Shown: one piece after another, positions 26,631 through 36,942 of the stretch
Position numbering within the stretch: the first letter of the stretch is position 1
How the letters are laid out: every line of letters begins with the position of its first letter
Assembly (NCBI RefSeq): GCF_009870125.1
Contig: NC_046680.1
Coordinates: forward strand, 17,813,501-17,877,500
From: Drosophila pseudoobscura
Taxonomy: Eukaryota > Arthropoda > Insecta > Diptera > Drosophilidae
Direction of reading: 5' to 3'
Length of the DNA stretch: 64,000 nucleotides
Translations under genes and position numbers: made by a program
Notes under the pieces: model-generated
Seen by the model: only the letters and a program-made list of their open reading frames with translations
Told to the model about the DNA's origin: nothing
Database searches by the model: none

Positions 26631-27452
26631 TTACTGCGCCCCACTGGCCGCCAGGGTTTCATCGATCCAACTCTTCAGGCTGCCCACGTAGGTGTAGACT
26701 GAGGGGTAGCCAGGACGGGCACAGCCGCGCCCCCAGGACACGAGGCCAACCAGCTGGTCGTCGATGACCAGTGGACCGCCGGTGTCGCCTTGGCAGGCAT
26801 CAATACCACCCTGAGCCACATTTCCCGCGCAGACCATTCGATCGGTGACTTCACCAGTGCCGTAGATCTGGTTGCACTGCTCCGAGCTGACGATGGGCAC
26901 TTGAGCCTGCTCCAGCCGGTAGCTGGAGGGGCCCCCCTCTTCGCGATAGCCCCAGCCGGCGATTGTGGCCAGCCGCCCCACGGCCGGACGCTGCGGTCGA
27001 ATGCCTATGGAGCGAACGCCGAATCGGGTTAGATTCAAGGGCGAATCCAGGATCAAAACGGCGATGTCGTAGTCGACGGTGATGTAGTCGAAGCTGGGGT
27101 GAAGCGTCCAGTTGGAGACTGGGACCACAAGTCCGTCGCTGCCATTGCGGGTGTTTGCGGCGGCCACGGCCAGTACTTTGGTGCCCTCCGGCAGGTTCCA
27201 CAAACACTGGGCAGTGGTGACCACGGCCTGCTCAGAGTATATCACTGCGCCACACTCGTGCATGTAGCTGGACGTCTCGGTGCGACGATACCGCAAGGAG
27301 ACCAGGTATGGATGCCGTCCAATGTCCACTGTGGTGCCGTTGATGATTCGCGCTTCCGGCTGGGCCAAGGCCGAGGCGGAGGCGGAGGAGCCTGTTGCTG
27401 CCAGCAGCAGCAGCAGGAGCGGCCCCATCATCTGAAGCTCTCGGATGCACAT
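26631..27452 (-). CDS. kappaTry: Serine protease homologue kappaTry (catalytic residues lost)
   Basis: Intronless, 273 aa, with an S1A fold: Leu-rich signal peptide (MGPLLLLLLAATGSSASA), activation-like site EAR/IINGTTVD, and Asp102 kept in VDYDIAVL. The His57 motif reads TTAQC instead of TAAHC, so His is Gln. The active-site loop reads CQGDTGGP, so Ser195 is Thr. Asp189 is retained (DACQGDT). The protein should bind but not cleave peptides, unlike its neighbours. The reading frame is otherwise intact and codon use looks normal, so it is a maintained pseudo-enzyme rather than a decayed gene. A second ATG at 27431 (MMGPLLL) would trim the signal peptide. From memory the melanogaster kappaTry shows the same two changes, which supports the symbol. 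Confidence 0.85.
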   Translation of the reverse strand: MCIRELQMMGPLLLLLLAATGSSASASALAQPEARIINGTTVDIGRHPYLVSLRYRRTETSSYMHECGAVIYSEQAVVTTAQCLWNLPEGTKVLAVAAANTRNGSDGLVVPVSNWTLHPSFDYITVDYDIAVLILDSPLNLTRFGVRSIGIRPQRPAVGRLATIAGWGYREEGGPSSYRLEQAQVPIVSSEQCNQIYGTGEVTDRMVCAGNVAQGGIDACQGDTGGPLVIDDQLVGLVSWGRGCARPGYPSVYTYVGSLKSWIDETLAASGAQ

Positions 27453-28325
27453 TGTTCCGCTGGGGATGTGGACTGGCGGTCGATTTGCACAGGCAACTGG
27501 TTCGAATCGAACTGATTATAAATTATGACTGGGCGGAGCGCGAAGTTGCACTTTTCCAGGCGGCGGCGGCATATCGCTAATCTTAATGGGAGGTGCTCTA
27601 GATAGCTTCATTTAGAAACGCGTACCGAAGAATACTACCGAGATAAAGACGATTACGTTGTTTGCGGACTGCTTTCGGTTAATCTTATGGTATTTGAGAC
27701 GTAAGCTCCATCTATCTATGAAGCCTCTACAATCGAATTTTATATCGACCCTTGTTTGGATTCCGAGATATGGTCTCTCAAATGGTTTTCAGAGTAAACT
27801 TCCCCATGATTCACTAGTGAATATCGATTTGTAATCTATATCTTTATGATTTGGCAACCAATGCGAAATGAGATCAATGTTAAACCTTATCGTTTCAACC
27901 CTAATCAGATATACAAATGAACATTCTCTGCTCACGGCTTAGCGTAGATTTTCCCATTGAAAAGATTGAGATTGAACTTTGGACTCATTTTCCGCAAAAT
28001 AGAGGGATAATGGTATAATTTCTATGGATAGCCGAGAAGTATGCCACACATTTTGCAAACCAAATTTGTACTAAACCTAAATGCATGCCACATATATGTA
28101 TTTGGCAAACAAAACTGAACGGATTTGATGTCTTGATCAAACGAGTGACACCCACGTTGATCTAATCGCTGCTATGTGGATGTAATCCAAATGCGATTGG
28201 GGCAATCTTTAGAAACAATTCTTTTGAATTGGAAACTTCATGGCCAATAAAATACCCATTTATTGATATAACCTCATGTGACATAAGATTAAGCGGTGCT
28301 TACAGATTACATGATGTTTTATGTT
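27453..28325. other. Intergenic spacer, kappaTry to zetaTry
   Basis: An AT-rich interval with no supported gene. The kappaTry 5' flank occupies its left end and the zetaTry 3' end its right. Confidence 0.5.
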
Positions 28326-29168
28326 TCAGAGATTTGCTTCTTCCGCTATCTTGGAATCAAGCCAGGGCCTCAGGTTCGCGACACTGGCGTAGACACCGGG
28401 ATAGTTGGCCAGGGCACAGGCGTTGCCCCAGGAAACAACGCCGTGGAGCTGATCGCGGACGACCAGCGGGCCGCCGGAGTCACCCTGACAGGCATCCTTG
28501 CCACCCACTCCACGTACGCCAGCGCACAGCATGGCTGGTGTGATCTGGTAGGTATCATCGCCAAAGTCTTCGTAGTCCTTGTTGCAGTCCTCGTTGCTCA
28601 CGATTGGGACATCAACGGCGAGCAGCACGTTGGAGGCAACGCCACCCGAGGAAGTGGTTCCCCAACCGCTGATCTTGCTGACGGCACCGGCCAGCGGGGG
28701 CTCCGAGGCCAACTCGATGGCCTTGATGGTGAAGTTGTTGATCGGCAGCGGCGGATCCACAATCAGCAGGGCAATATCGTTGTTATAGGCAGCTCCAGAG
28801 AAGTACTCTTCGTGCATGATGATCTTCGACACGGAGACGATGATGCCGTCGGTGCCGCTGAGCAGGTTGGTCCCGGCCACCACCTTGAACTGACTGGCCA
28901 CCGTGCCAATGATGCAGTGGGCCGCAGTCACGACCATCGTACTGCTGATGATGGAGCCTCCGCACCTGTGGCGGAAGGGATTCGTTGGCGTCGTAATCCC
29001 CTTGTACCGCAGCGAGATCTGGTAGGGCGTTTGGGACACATCCGTCACGTAGCCGCCCACAATGCGTGGGCCCTGGCTGGTCGCCTCATCCTCGTGCACG
29101 GGCATAGACCTGGCCACTGCCACTAGACAGAGCAGGGCACAAAGGCTGGACAGCAATGAGCGCGACAT
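28326..29168 (-). CDS. zetaTry: Trypsin-like serine protease, zetaTry
   Basis: Intronless secreted S1A protease, 280 aa from the ATG at 29168. The signal peptide is SLLSSLCALLCLVAVARS. The pro-segment ends SQGPR before IVGGYVTDVSQTPYQ. The triad is intact: His in TAAHC, Asp in NNDIALLIVDPPLP, Ser in CQGDSGGP, with Asp189 in DACQGDS. The insertion YKGITTPTNPFRHRCGGS and the motif YEDFGDDTYQI match my memory of D. melanogaster zetaTry closely. The open frame continues upstream of 29168, but the Leu-rich segment fixes this Met. A GATA word (cttatca) lies at about 29230 in the upstream flank. Confidence 0.9.
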   Translation of the reverse strand: MSRSLLSSLCALLCLVAVARSMPVHEDEATSQGPRIVGGYVTDVSQTPYQISLRYKGITTPTNPFRHRCGGSIISSTMVVTAAHCIIGTVASQFKVVAGTNLLSGTDGIIVSVSKIIMHEEYFSGAAYNNDIALLIVDPPLPINNFTIKAIELASEPPLAGAVSKISGWGTTSSGGVASNVLLAVDVPIVSNEDCNKDYEDFGDDTYQITPAMLCAGVRGVGGKDACQGDSGGPLVVRDQLHGVVSWGNACALANYPGVYASVANLRPWLDSKIAEEANL

Positions 29169-29499
29169 GTTCGACAGTTGGCGGAGAATCGAGGACTGAT
29201 AGTCCCAGCGGCGGTACCGACTATTGTAAGGCTTATCAAGCAGTCGGTCAACTATATTCGTACCATAAATTGTATTCTGGATACCTTTAGCACTTGTAGA
29301 GCAATACTCCGGGCGATACGCTTTATGAGCGTATATAACACTGGACGACAAAAACCATAGAAACCGTTCTTAAAGTCCAGACAGTACAACCTTAAAAATC
29401 TCTTAGCAAATACACGTACATACGGAATTCGTACCAAACATTCCCATTAAACATTTTACATACTATCCTCATGAAAGTACACAGCCGGTACAGCCGGTA

Positions 29500-29615
29500 T
29501 AGCCGGTAGCAGCGCAGATTACGGTGCTGCTGATCTGTCCTCCACATCCGTAACTGGAGGATTCAGTACTGCTGATGAGATGCTAGAGCCAGACGATGCT
29601 TATGTTGCCAGCTTC
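29500..29615 (-). pseudogene. Relic fragment of an alpha-type trypsin gene
   Basis: Read on the minus strand, this stretch gives NISIV, then after a break SSSYGCGGQISSTVICAATG. The intact alpha-type neighbours have NVNIV...[21 protein letters not shown] at the same relative place. The relic has an in-frame stop (near 29583) and a loss of similarity on both sides. No catalytic-site motif could be recovered. It is a decayed remnant of an eleventh trypsin gene between zetaTry and etaTry. Confidence 0.6.
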
Positions 29616-30124
29616 CAGTGCATCATGTGAACGAATTTTCCACGAGCTTCATTTATTGAAAACTATCTACGAAAATATCTAAAATATATTGCATGTCAGA
29701 CAATTCCAAATGAAGAGAGAGATATGAAGAATATGATATATTTGCCCTAGCACTTGTTATTGAAAACTAAATCATTCAAATTGAATAAAAAATAAGTTCG
29801 AATAGCACTAGAATCGGATATTTAAATCTTTCAAAGAGTGCCACATTTACGAACCGCATAAAGAGGTGTTCCCTTAAGTTACTGTATACATATTTCTCCT
29901 GCATCCAGCGTATACCATTGGTTTTTGCTTTTGGATCAATTGGCAATTGAAAAGTTTCATAAATGAATTAAAATTGAGTAAAATATTTAAAATTGCATTA
30001 ACATTTTTTGCAAACATCCGCTCTAAACACATTCCGTGACCTACAGAGTGCAATAGACAATCAAGAAATCAACTCCGATTAAATCCAACACATTATAACA
30101 TTCCTCTCAACCTACACTACAGAA

Positions 30125-30335
30125 TTTTTATACCCGATACTCAAAATTATATTATATTATAGTATATTAGATGTGTGGTAAAAATGGATGTGTGTAGTGC
30201 CCAGAAGGAAGCGTTTCCGACCCTATAAAGTATATGTATATATTCTTGATCAGCATCAATAGCCGAATAGATAGAGCCATAGATGTCTGTCCGTCCCGAT
30301 GAGTGCCCAGTTCTCAGAGCCTATAAGAGCTACAG
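30125..30335 (+). repeat. INE-1/DINE-1-like element fragment
   Basis: The stretch contains tttttatacccgatactc, then agaaggaagcgtttccgacc, then tatattcttgatcagcatca and gtctgtccgtcc, in the order of the INE-1/DINE-1 (DNAREP1) consensus as I remember it. It is non-autonomous and non-coding. The ends are approximate. Confidence 0.7.
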
Positions 30336-30497
30336 AAACCAAGTTAAGTATCCACACTCCTGTGATATCTCATTGTTACAAGTGTATTTTAAAATGTCCA
30401 CATTCACTAGTTAAATTACACTTTTATTTATTTAAATATTTTAGTACGAGTATCATATAGGAGCAAAGGTCGCATGTCGCACCCCTTGCATGTTAAC

Positions 30498-31286
30498 CTA
30501 TGCATAAGTGGCCCGTTGCTGGGCGATCCAGTTCTTGAAGTGGGCCACATTCGCATAGACACCGGGAGTATTGGGACGGGCACAGCCCTCGCCCCAGGAC
30601 ACGATTCCGACGAGCTGATTGTTGACGACCAGCGGTCCGCCGGAGTCGCCCTGGCAGGCATCCTTGCCCCCGTCTGGCAGTCCTGCACAGAGCATGGCCT
30701 CGCTGATGGGTCGCCAGTAGTAAGTATCCTGGCATTGAACGCTGTCCACAAGCGGTACCTGCACCTGCTGCAGCTTATTGGAGGACAGGCCGCTCTCCTG
30801 GGTGTAGCCCCATCCGCTGACAGTGGCCACTGCGCCCACTGGCGGCTGCTCTGTGGCTGCCTGAATCGCTCCAATCCTGCTGGCGTCCGTCAGCGGCAGC
30901 GGTGGCGAGACGATCACCAGAGCGATGTCGTTATCCGTTGTGGTGGCATTGTAGTTCTCGTGAGGGATCAGCTGCTCCACGCGCACCACCAGGCCATCCA
31001 TTCCAGCCCGGTTGTCGGTCCCGGCCACCACCAGGAAGTTCTCCGCCTGTCGGTTGTATACGCAATGGGCAGCGGTCACAATCGTCCGGCTGTCCAGAAC
31101 GCTTCCGCCGCAGGTCTGCGCATAGGCGCTGCTGGTGGAGCTGCGTCTGCGTAGCTGTACCACATATTTGGCAAAGTAATTGGAGGTGTCCACGCCACCC
31201 ACAATGCGGCCTTCCAGGTCAGCATTCGCGGCGCAGATGGCCAGCAAAAGAAGGGCGGCGGCGAACGCGGATCGAGCTTTGTTCAT
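30498..31286 (-). CDS. etaTry: Trypsin-like serine protease, etaTry
   Basis: Intronless, 262 aa. Signal peptide (SAFAAALLLLAICAANA), then DLEGR/IVGGVDTSNYFAKYVVQ. The triad is complete: His in TAAHCVYN, Asp in TDNDIALVIVSPPLP, Ser in CQGDSGGP. Asp189 is present (DACQGDS), so trypsin specificity is expected. The blocks LRRRSSTSSAYAQTCGG and YYWRPISEAMLCAGL match my memory of melanogaster etaTry. A GATAAG word lies at 31395-31400 in the 5' flank and another near 31480, in keeping with gut expression. Confidence 0.9.
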   Translation of the reverse strand: MNKARSAFAAALLLLAICAANADLEGRIVGGVDTSNYFAKYVVQLRRRSSTSSAYAQTCGGSVLDSRTIVTAAHCVYNRQAENFLVVAGTDNRAGMDGLVVRVEQLIPHENYNATTTDNDIALVIVSPPLPLTDASRIGAIQAATEQPPVGAVATVSGWGYTQESGLSSNKLQQVQVPLVDSVQCQDTYYWRPISEAMLCAGLPDGGKDACQGDSGGPLVVNNQLVGIVSWGEGCARPNTPGVYANVAHFKNWIAQQRATYA

Positions 31287-31657
31287 TTTGTTGTTCTGGG
31301 AGTTACTAAAATTTCTTTGGAATGGATCGTTGCAATCAGCGAAAAGCTTTGGGACTATCTCGAATTGGTCAATAAATTGGATTGGGTATTACCCCGATAA
31401 GATGGCAAATGGCAAACTAATTGCTTATAGCCACCCAAGGGCATGAGAATACCATGGCTGACTAAGAGACTATTGGCGATAAGCACCCTCGAAACAGTTT
31501 GGTTTTGGTAGGGTTTCAATACAAATACAGACACTTACTTAGCTTTAGAGAGCTTTCTGATTGATTTTTAATCTCTTAGGTACTGGAATTCTGTGGAACC
31601 CCTGAAAGTATACATGATTCGGAACGAACTATACCAAACAATGAGCTATTGAAAGAA

Positions 31658-32443
31658 CTACAGACTTTCGGCATTCTCAACGATCCAATCACGCAGAGCG
31701 GGCACACTGGCATAGACGCCGGGCAGCAGATTTGAGGCGCAGCCATAGCCCCAGGACACAATGCCCACGAGCTTGTTCTCGGCCACCAGAGGACCACCGG
31801 AGTCGCCCTGGCAGGCATCCTTCTTCTTTTCGTAGGCACATACCATGGTGTCGTAGATGATCTCGCCGTACTTGTACTCATCCGAGGCACACAACTGCCA
31901 GTCCACGATGTATACGGTCACTGCCTGAAGAACCTTTGGCAGGGTCATGCACCAGAAGTAGCACTTAGATCCCCACCCAGTGACAATGGCTGGCGTGCCC
32001 GTGGCTGGCGTCTCTTTGGCCAGCTCTATGTACCGGATATCTTCTGTCTCCTCAACGTCCTCGGCCAGCTTCAAGATTCCCACATCAAACTCCATGGTGC
32101 TGGAGCTGTATTTCTCGTTGTATGCCAGCACTCGGACCGACACCACCAGTCCCCCCTCATTGTACAGCGTGGAACCGAGGCGGACATAGACCTTGGAGGC
32201 CGTGCGGCCCTGCAGACAATGAGCCGCAGTCACCACGGTGTTCTTGTTGACCAAGCTGCCTCCGCAAAAGTGGGAGCCACGCTTTGTCTGCAGCGACACC
32301 TGGTAGGGATGGGCCTGTATAGTGGTGTCCTCGCCGCCCACTATGCGACCCTCTCGCGCGAAGGGACTGCGAGCGACGCTGACAGTCCCTGCCCAGGCAC
32401 TGCCCACAGCCAGGCAGGCCAACAGTGCTACTAATCCGTGCAT
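31658..32443 (-). CDS. thetaTry: Trypsin-like serine protease, thetaTry
   Basis: Intronless, 261 aa. Signal peptide HGLVALLACLAVGSAWAG. Activation occurs after AREGR before IVGGEDTTIQAHPYQV. The triad is intact ([23 protein letters not shown]) and Asp189 is present. Extra cysteines in SKCYFWCMTLPK and the DACQ loop KKKDACQ are diagnostic for thetaTry as I recall it. The first ATG of the frame with a signal peptide was used. GATA words (cttatct, gttatcg) lie at about 32620-32640 upstream. Confidence 0.9.
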   Translation of the reverse strand: MHGLVALLACLAVGSAWAGTVSVARSPFAREGRIVGGEDTTIQAHPYQVSLQTKRGSHFCGGSLVNKNTVVTAAHCLQGRTASKVYVRLGSTLYNEGGLVVSVRVLAYNEKYSSSTMEFDVGILKLAEDVEETEDIRYIELAKETPATGTPAIVTGWGSKCYFWCMTLPKVLQAVTVYIVDWQLCASDEYKYGEIIYDTMVCAYEKKKDACQGDSGGPLVAENKLVGIVSWGYGCASNLLPGVYASVPALRDWIVENAESL

Positions 32444-34098
32444 TTTCGGAGAAAACTAAGCCATGTGCTGATCCATGCAGTCCTATTTGTAGCTTTCCAT
32501 CGAGCACCACTGGAGTGATCGAGTGTTCCGTGTGACAGTATCGAGCAATCATTAAAGTTCGAGAATTAGCATCCGCGTGCCTGAAGAGGCTCTTCAGCGT
32601 AATCCGGTCGGCCCAATCGTTATCGCCACGACTTCTTATCTGCCAAAGGCACCCACCGCACGAAATCAGAAGAACTGTTGCCGCATTTCGGAAGTACACA
32701 CTTGAACACCTTTTATGGACTTATTGTCTTAAAGATATACTCGTAAACATGGTACACTTTGATTGTTCATCGGCATGTGTTATAATGGGTTGTACATCGT
32801 TTGAGTGGATGAGTTGGTTGAGTACTCGCGTTTTTGTCGCAAAAAGCACACCTTATTTTTTTCGTTTTGGGGTTTACGATCTAATAGTGTACCTGTGCCC
32901 CCAATATACGAGTAGAATTTCCCATAAGGTCATCAAAAAGTCATTACTTCAAATAATTACCCTCAAAAGTTACCTAATCAATGATATAACGAAGATACCC
33001 CAAATTTCTCTATCGCAGTCGTCCATTCAGTATTAAATATTTAGACAAGCCGATTGGCGCTCATCAAACCACACCCAGGTGCTGCAATCGTCAATAAAAA
33101 CAGAACAGGCTCTTTAAATTAAATTGAAAATTATCAGATTGCAAAAAGACTTTATAAACAAAATTATCTGCCAAGAGTTCCCAGAATAAATGGTGAAATG
33201 TATTAAATTATTTATCGGCTAAAAGGGACTTTCATTATAAAAATACATTTATTTTTATTTTTTGTATTTGATGAACATTTCTTTTGTTTTATCTGCAAAG
33301 ATAGTCTTCTTGAGAACGATCTTTATATGCTTTGTACAATCGATTATCATCTGAGTAAACTCAATCAAAAAATAATAAAACAATAAAAATAAAATAAAAT
33401 ACAGAAAAATTATATTTTTGCTGTCTAAATCAATCAAAACTTATCTGTTCTGTTATGTTGCGGTCAATTTATCTTGATTTACGAATGACGTAGCCGTCCA
33501 GACAGTCAAGATGGAGTGGAAACCTAGCCACGCGATGCACTCAAGGATTGATTAGATACACCACTTGAGTGCCGACAGGCAAATGTTTACCCCATTCTCG
33601 AGAACACTTAAAACCACGGATATCAGTTAGAACTAAGAAAAAAAGCCACATTCCGACTAGAAGATACCCTCTACACAGATATATGTACCTAGTTGTGTCC
33701 CGCCAATACTCACCATTCTTAATCTTTTTTCTGTCTATTGAAATCGCTTTGAAAATATAAATCAGAATATGCATCTTCCTTGCTACATGCCGTATGAATG
33801 CAACGTATTTATACCCGAATACAAAATACCCTTGGACTATACGAATACCGCGTACCATAATGACCGACGTAATTCGGGTGAATTCCCTCGAAACCCTCGA
33901 AAGATACTCCTAACGTTTGATGTGATAGGAATCTGTAAGAAAAATCAACTTCCGCCTAAGCACGCCTTATCCTTATTCCTTCGATAATCATTTAAGGGGA
34001 GTATAACCTTTGGTTTCCTTAAATCCCAAACAGAGAGAGAGTTTCGAAATAGTGTTTGCAAAACTTTATTGAATTTCCTGAAGGGATAATTTATTCAG
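32444..34098. other. AT-rich intergenic spacer, thetaTry to the alpha-type copy
   Basis: About 1.65 kb, strongly AT-rich after 33,000. The open frames in it have no family motif, signal peptide or conserved splice sites, and I reject them. There is no recognisable element. The left part holds thetaTry upstream GATA words. Confidence 0.5.
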
Positions 34099-34869
34099 TT
34101 AGATCGAGTTGGCAGCACTGACAACCCAGGTGCGGAGGACAGCAACATCGGCGTAGACACCGGGGTAGTTGGCGTAGGCGCAGCCATAGCCCCAGGACAC
34201 AACACCGACCAGATTTCCGCCGGAAACCAATGGGCCGCCGGAATCGCCTTGACAGGCATCCTTGCCGCTGGCATAAGCGCAGATCATGGTGGACTTGATT
34301 TGGCTGCCATAACCGTAGGTGGAGGAAGCGCACTGCGACTGGCTGACGATGTTCACGTTCACATACTGCAGGGTGGTGGGGATGGAGCTGGAGCCCGAGG
34401 ACTGGGTGCCCCATCCAGAAACGGCGGCAGAGGCTCCATTGGCTGGGTTGTAGGTAGCGAGGGCAATGGCCTTGATGTTAGAGCTGAGGCCCAGGGAAGA
34501 GCTCAGCCTGATGACAGCGATGTCGTTGACCATGGTGTTGGCGTTGTAGCCCTCGTGGTTCTTGAAGGATGCAACCTTGACGACGGTGCCGCCGGAGTTC
34601 CAGTAGGTGGAACCGGCACGGACCTGGAGGGTCGAGGCGGACACGGACTGCAGGCAGTGAGCAGCGGTCACAATGATGTTGGCGGAGTAGACCGAGCCAC
34701 CGCAGGAGTGGGAGCCACTGCGCTGCAGGGAGATCTGCCAGGGGAAGCTGCTGATGGTGGTGGCGGAGCCTCCAACAATGCGGCCATCCAGCTGGGGCAG
34801 GAGACCCTCTGGGATGGTGCCTCCCAGGGCGCAGGCGACAGCCGACAACAAGATCACGAACTTCAGCAT
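34099..34869 (-). CDS. alphaTry: Trypsin, alpha type (copy 1)
   Basis: Intronless, 256 aa, the standard length of the alpha/beta/gamma/delta group. Signal peptide [18 protein letters not shown], propeptide ending PQLDGR, then [15 protein letters not shown]. The triad is complete: [21 protein letters not shown], with Asp189. The details [19 protein letters not shown] and [14 protein letters not shown] resemble melanogaster alphaTry more than the other two alpha-group copies here do. Nucleotide identity to the genes at 36172 and 38546 is very high across the 5' half. TATAAAAG lies at 34916-34923, about 50 bp upstream. A one-to-one relation with alphaTry cannot be assumed because such copies exchange sequence. 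Confidence 0.88.
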   Translation of the reverse strand: MLKFVILLSAVACALGGTIPEGLLPQLDGRIVGGSATTISSFPWQISLQRSGSHSCGGSVYSANIIVTAAHCLQSVSASTLQVRAGSTYWNSGGTVVKVASFKNHEGYNANTMVNDIAVIRLSSSLGLSSNIKAIALATYNPANGASAAVSGWGTQSSGSSSIPTTLQYVNVNIVSQSQCASSTYGYGSQIKSTMICAYASGKDACQGDSGGPLVSGGNLVGVVSWGYGCAYANYPGVYADVAVLRTWVVSAANSI

Positions 34870-34915
34870 GTTGAGCGTTGCTAGCGAATGGTTGGTTACA
34901 AAACGCACACCGACC

Positions 34916-34923
34916 CTTTTATA
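34916..34923 (-). promoter_or_regulatory. TATA box of trypsin copy 1
   Basis: TATAAAAG on the minus strand, inside a gtcTATAAAAGggtcgg context. It lies 47 bp before the ATG. A GATAAC word lies upstream at about 34942. Confidence 0.65.
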
Positions 34924-35077
34924 GACCCCCACTGACATGGCGTTATCTGGTGAGTGGACGGACCCTATGAATAGAATTACAGCCACGACGCAAAATGACG
35001 GAATGAAGAGATACCAAATCTTTTTTGATTGCGGTTTATTGAAGTATTTTCTGTCTAGGGACTACACAGTGAGAGCC

Positions 35078-35848
35078 TTAGACATCGTCGGCGGTCTTCT
35101 CGATCCACTCGTGGAAGTGGGCGACGTCAGCATAGACACCGGGATACCTCACATCGCCGCAGCCATAGCCCCAGGAGACAACGCCAACGAGACGGCTGCC
35201 GGAGACCAGGGGACCGCCAGAATCGCCCTGGCAGGCATCCTTGTGCTCGGCGTAGGCGCAGATCATGGTGTCCTTGATCTTGCTGCCATAGCTGAACTCG
35301 TCGGAGGCGCACTTCTCGCGATCAACGATCTTGAGGTCGACGGCCAATAGATGGTCGGGAATGGTGCTGCCGCCGGACTCGGTGGTGCCCCAGCCGGAGA
35401 CAACAGCCTTGGCTCCTTCGCGTGGGTTGGAGCTGGCAATGCGGATTTCCCTAATGCTCGAGCGGAAGCTCAGGTCGGACTCGATGCGGATGATGGCAAT
35501 GTCGTTGACCATGGTGCTGGCGTCGTATCCCTCGTGGTTCCTGAAAGCACGCACCGAGTGCACGCTGCCGCCGGAACGCCAGTAGGTGCTGCCCACGCGG
35601 ACCTTCAGATCCTTGGCCTCAATCGACTGCAGGCAGTGAGCAGCAGTGATGACGATGTCGTGGGAGTAGATGGAGCCACCGCAGAAGTGGGATCCGCTGC
35701 GCTGCAGGGACACCTGGTAAGGGTGAGCCTCGATGCTGGTCTCGTAGCCACCGACAATGCGGCCATCCAGCTGGGGCAGGAGACCCTCGGGGATGGTTCC
35801 GCCCAAAGCGCAGGCAATAGCCGACAGAAGTACTACAAATCTCAACAT
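35078..35848 (-). CDS. epsilonTry: Trypsin-like serine protease, epsilonTry
   Basis: Intronless, 256 aa. Signal peptide [18 protein letters not shown], propeptide ending PQLDGR, then [16 protein letters not shown]. The triad is complete ([21 protein letters not shown]) with Asp189. The segments [31 protein letters not shown] and [17 protein letters not shown] match my memory of melanogaster epsilonTry almost throughout. The signal and pro regions are nearly the same as in the alpha group, which marks shared ancestry or gene conversion at the 5' end. TATATAAG at 35887-35894 is the likely TATA box. It is divergent from trypsin copy 2, with a 323-bp shared upstream region. Confidence 0.92.
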   Translation of the reverse strand: MLRFVVLLSAIACALGGTIPEGLLPQLDGRIVGGYETSIEAHPYQVSLQRSGSHFCGGSIYSHDIVITAAHCLQSIEAKDLKVRVGSTYWRSGGSVHSVRAFRNHEGYDASTMVNDIAIIRIESDLSFRSSIREIRIASSNPREGAKAVVSGWGTTESGGSTIPDHLLAVDLKIVDREKCASDEFSYGSKIKDTMICAYAEHKDACQGDSGGPLVSGSRLVGVVSWGYGCGDVRYPGVYADVAHFHEWIEKTADDV

Positions 35849-35886
35849 GTTTCTCAGTTGTATGACTACCTTCGGATTAGCTCAGG

Positions 35887-35894
35887 CTTATATA
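35887..35894 (-). promoter_or_regulatory. TATA box of epsilonTry
   Basis: TATATAAG on the minus strand within an acctaTATAAGcctgag context, about 39 bp upstream of the epsilonTry ATG. Confidence 0.6.
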
Positions 35895-36005
35895 GGTGTC
35901 CAGGAACACAGATCTGTAACTTGATTGACACCTATATCTTTACCATAGATGCTGCGTCACTTTCGCTGCGAGTCAATCGCCCAAAAGCGCCCAGAATTCA
36001 ATCAT

Positions 36006-36132
36006 CTTATCATCCTATCACCTTATCAGACACTGCCCACTCGAATTGACTTTACGCCGTCATATCCGCGATATGATTACTGCGGTTTGGGCAGCGAAAA
36101 GATAGGAATAGGCTGCCAAACACCTATAAAAG
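36006..36132 (+). promoter_or_regulatory. GATA-site cluster and TATA box between epsilonTry and trypsin copy 2
   Basis: Three closely spaced sites, cttatca (36006-36012), cctatca (36014-36020) and cttatca (36022-36028), read as TGATAAG/TGATAGG on the minus strand. Another GATA word (aaagatagg) lies at about 36099-36107. TATAAAAG follows at 36125-36132, 40 bp before the ATG. GATAe controls Drosophila midgut protease genes (known). That this cluster serves both divergent genes is inference. Confidence 0.6.
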
Positions 36133-36171
36133 CGACACCCAGTTCTGCAGACAACGTATTCATTTCGCAAT

Positions 36172-36942
36172 ATGTTGAAGTTCGTGATCTTGTTGTCTGC
36201 TGTCGCCTGCGCCCTGGGAGGCACCATCCCAGAGGGTCTCCTGCCCCAGCTGGATGGCCGCATTGTTGGAGGCTCCGCCACCACCATCAGCAGCTTCCCC
36301 TGGCAGATCTCCCTGCAGCGCAGTGGCTCCCACTCCTGCGGTGGCTCGGTCTACTCCGCCAACATCATTGTGACCGCTGCTCACTGCCTGCAGTCCGTGT
36401 CCGCCTCGACCCTCCAGGTCCGTGCCGGTTCCACCTACTGGAGCTCCGGCGGCACCGCCGTCAAGGTTGCGTCCTTCAAGAACCACGAGGGCTACAACGC
36501 CAACACCATGGTCAACGACATCGCTGTCATCAGGTTGAGCTCTTCCCTGGGCTTCAGCTCCACCATCAAGGCTATCGGTCTGGCCAGCTCTGCTCCCGCT
36601 AACGGTGCTGCTGCTTCCGTCTCCGGCTGGGGTACCCAGTCCTCCGGCTCCAGCTCCATCCCCACCACCCTGCAGTACGTGAACGTGAACATCGTCGGCC
36701 AGTCGCAGTGCGCTTCCTCCAGCTACAGCTATGGTAGCCAGATCAAGTCCTCCATGATCTGCGCTGCTTCCAGCGGCAAGGATGCCTGCCAGGGTGATTC
36801 CGGCGGCCCATTGGTCTCCGGCGGTGTCCTCGTTGGTGTTGTGTCCTGGGGCTATGGATGCGCCCTGTCCAACTACCCCGGAGTGTACGCCGATGTTGCT
36901 GCCCTCCGCTCGTGGGTGGTCAACGCCGCCAACTCGGTCTAA
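36172..36942 (+). CDS. Trypsin, alpha/beta type (copy 2)
   Basis: Intronless, 256 aa. Same signal peptide and propeptide as copies 1 and 3, activation before [11 protein letters not shown]. The triad is intact ([21 protein letters not shown]) and Asp189 present. It is a mosaic: [13 protein letters not shown] is shared with copy 1, while [16 protein letters not shown] and AALRSWVV are shared with copy 3. Its own changes are [19 protein letters not shown] and GCALSNYPG. Such mixing is what gene conversion would leave. It belongs to the alpha/beta/gamma/delta group, but I give no single symbol. Confidence 0.88.
   Translation: MLKFVILLSAVACALGGTIPEGLLPQLDGRIVGGSATTISSFPWQISLQRSGSHSCGGSVYSANIIVTAAHCLQSVSASTLQVRAGSTYWSSGGTAVKVASFKNHEGYNANTMVNDIAVIRLSSSLGFSSTIKAIGLASSAPANGAAASVSGWGTQSSGSSSIPTTLQYVNVNIVGQSQCASSSYSYGSQIKSSMICAASSGKDACQGDSGGPLVSGGVLVGVVSWGYGCALSNYPGVYADVAALRSWVVNAANSV

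Noticed and set aside
32749-33437. Short open frames in the AT-rich spacer after thetaTry
   Set aside because: Composition alone explains them. No resemblance to trypsins or other families.
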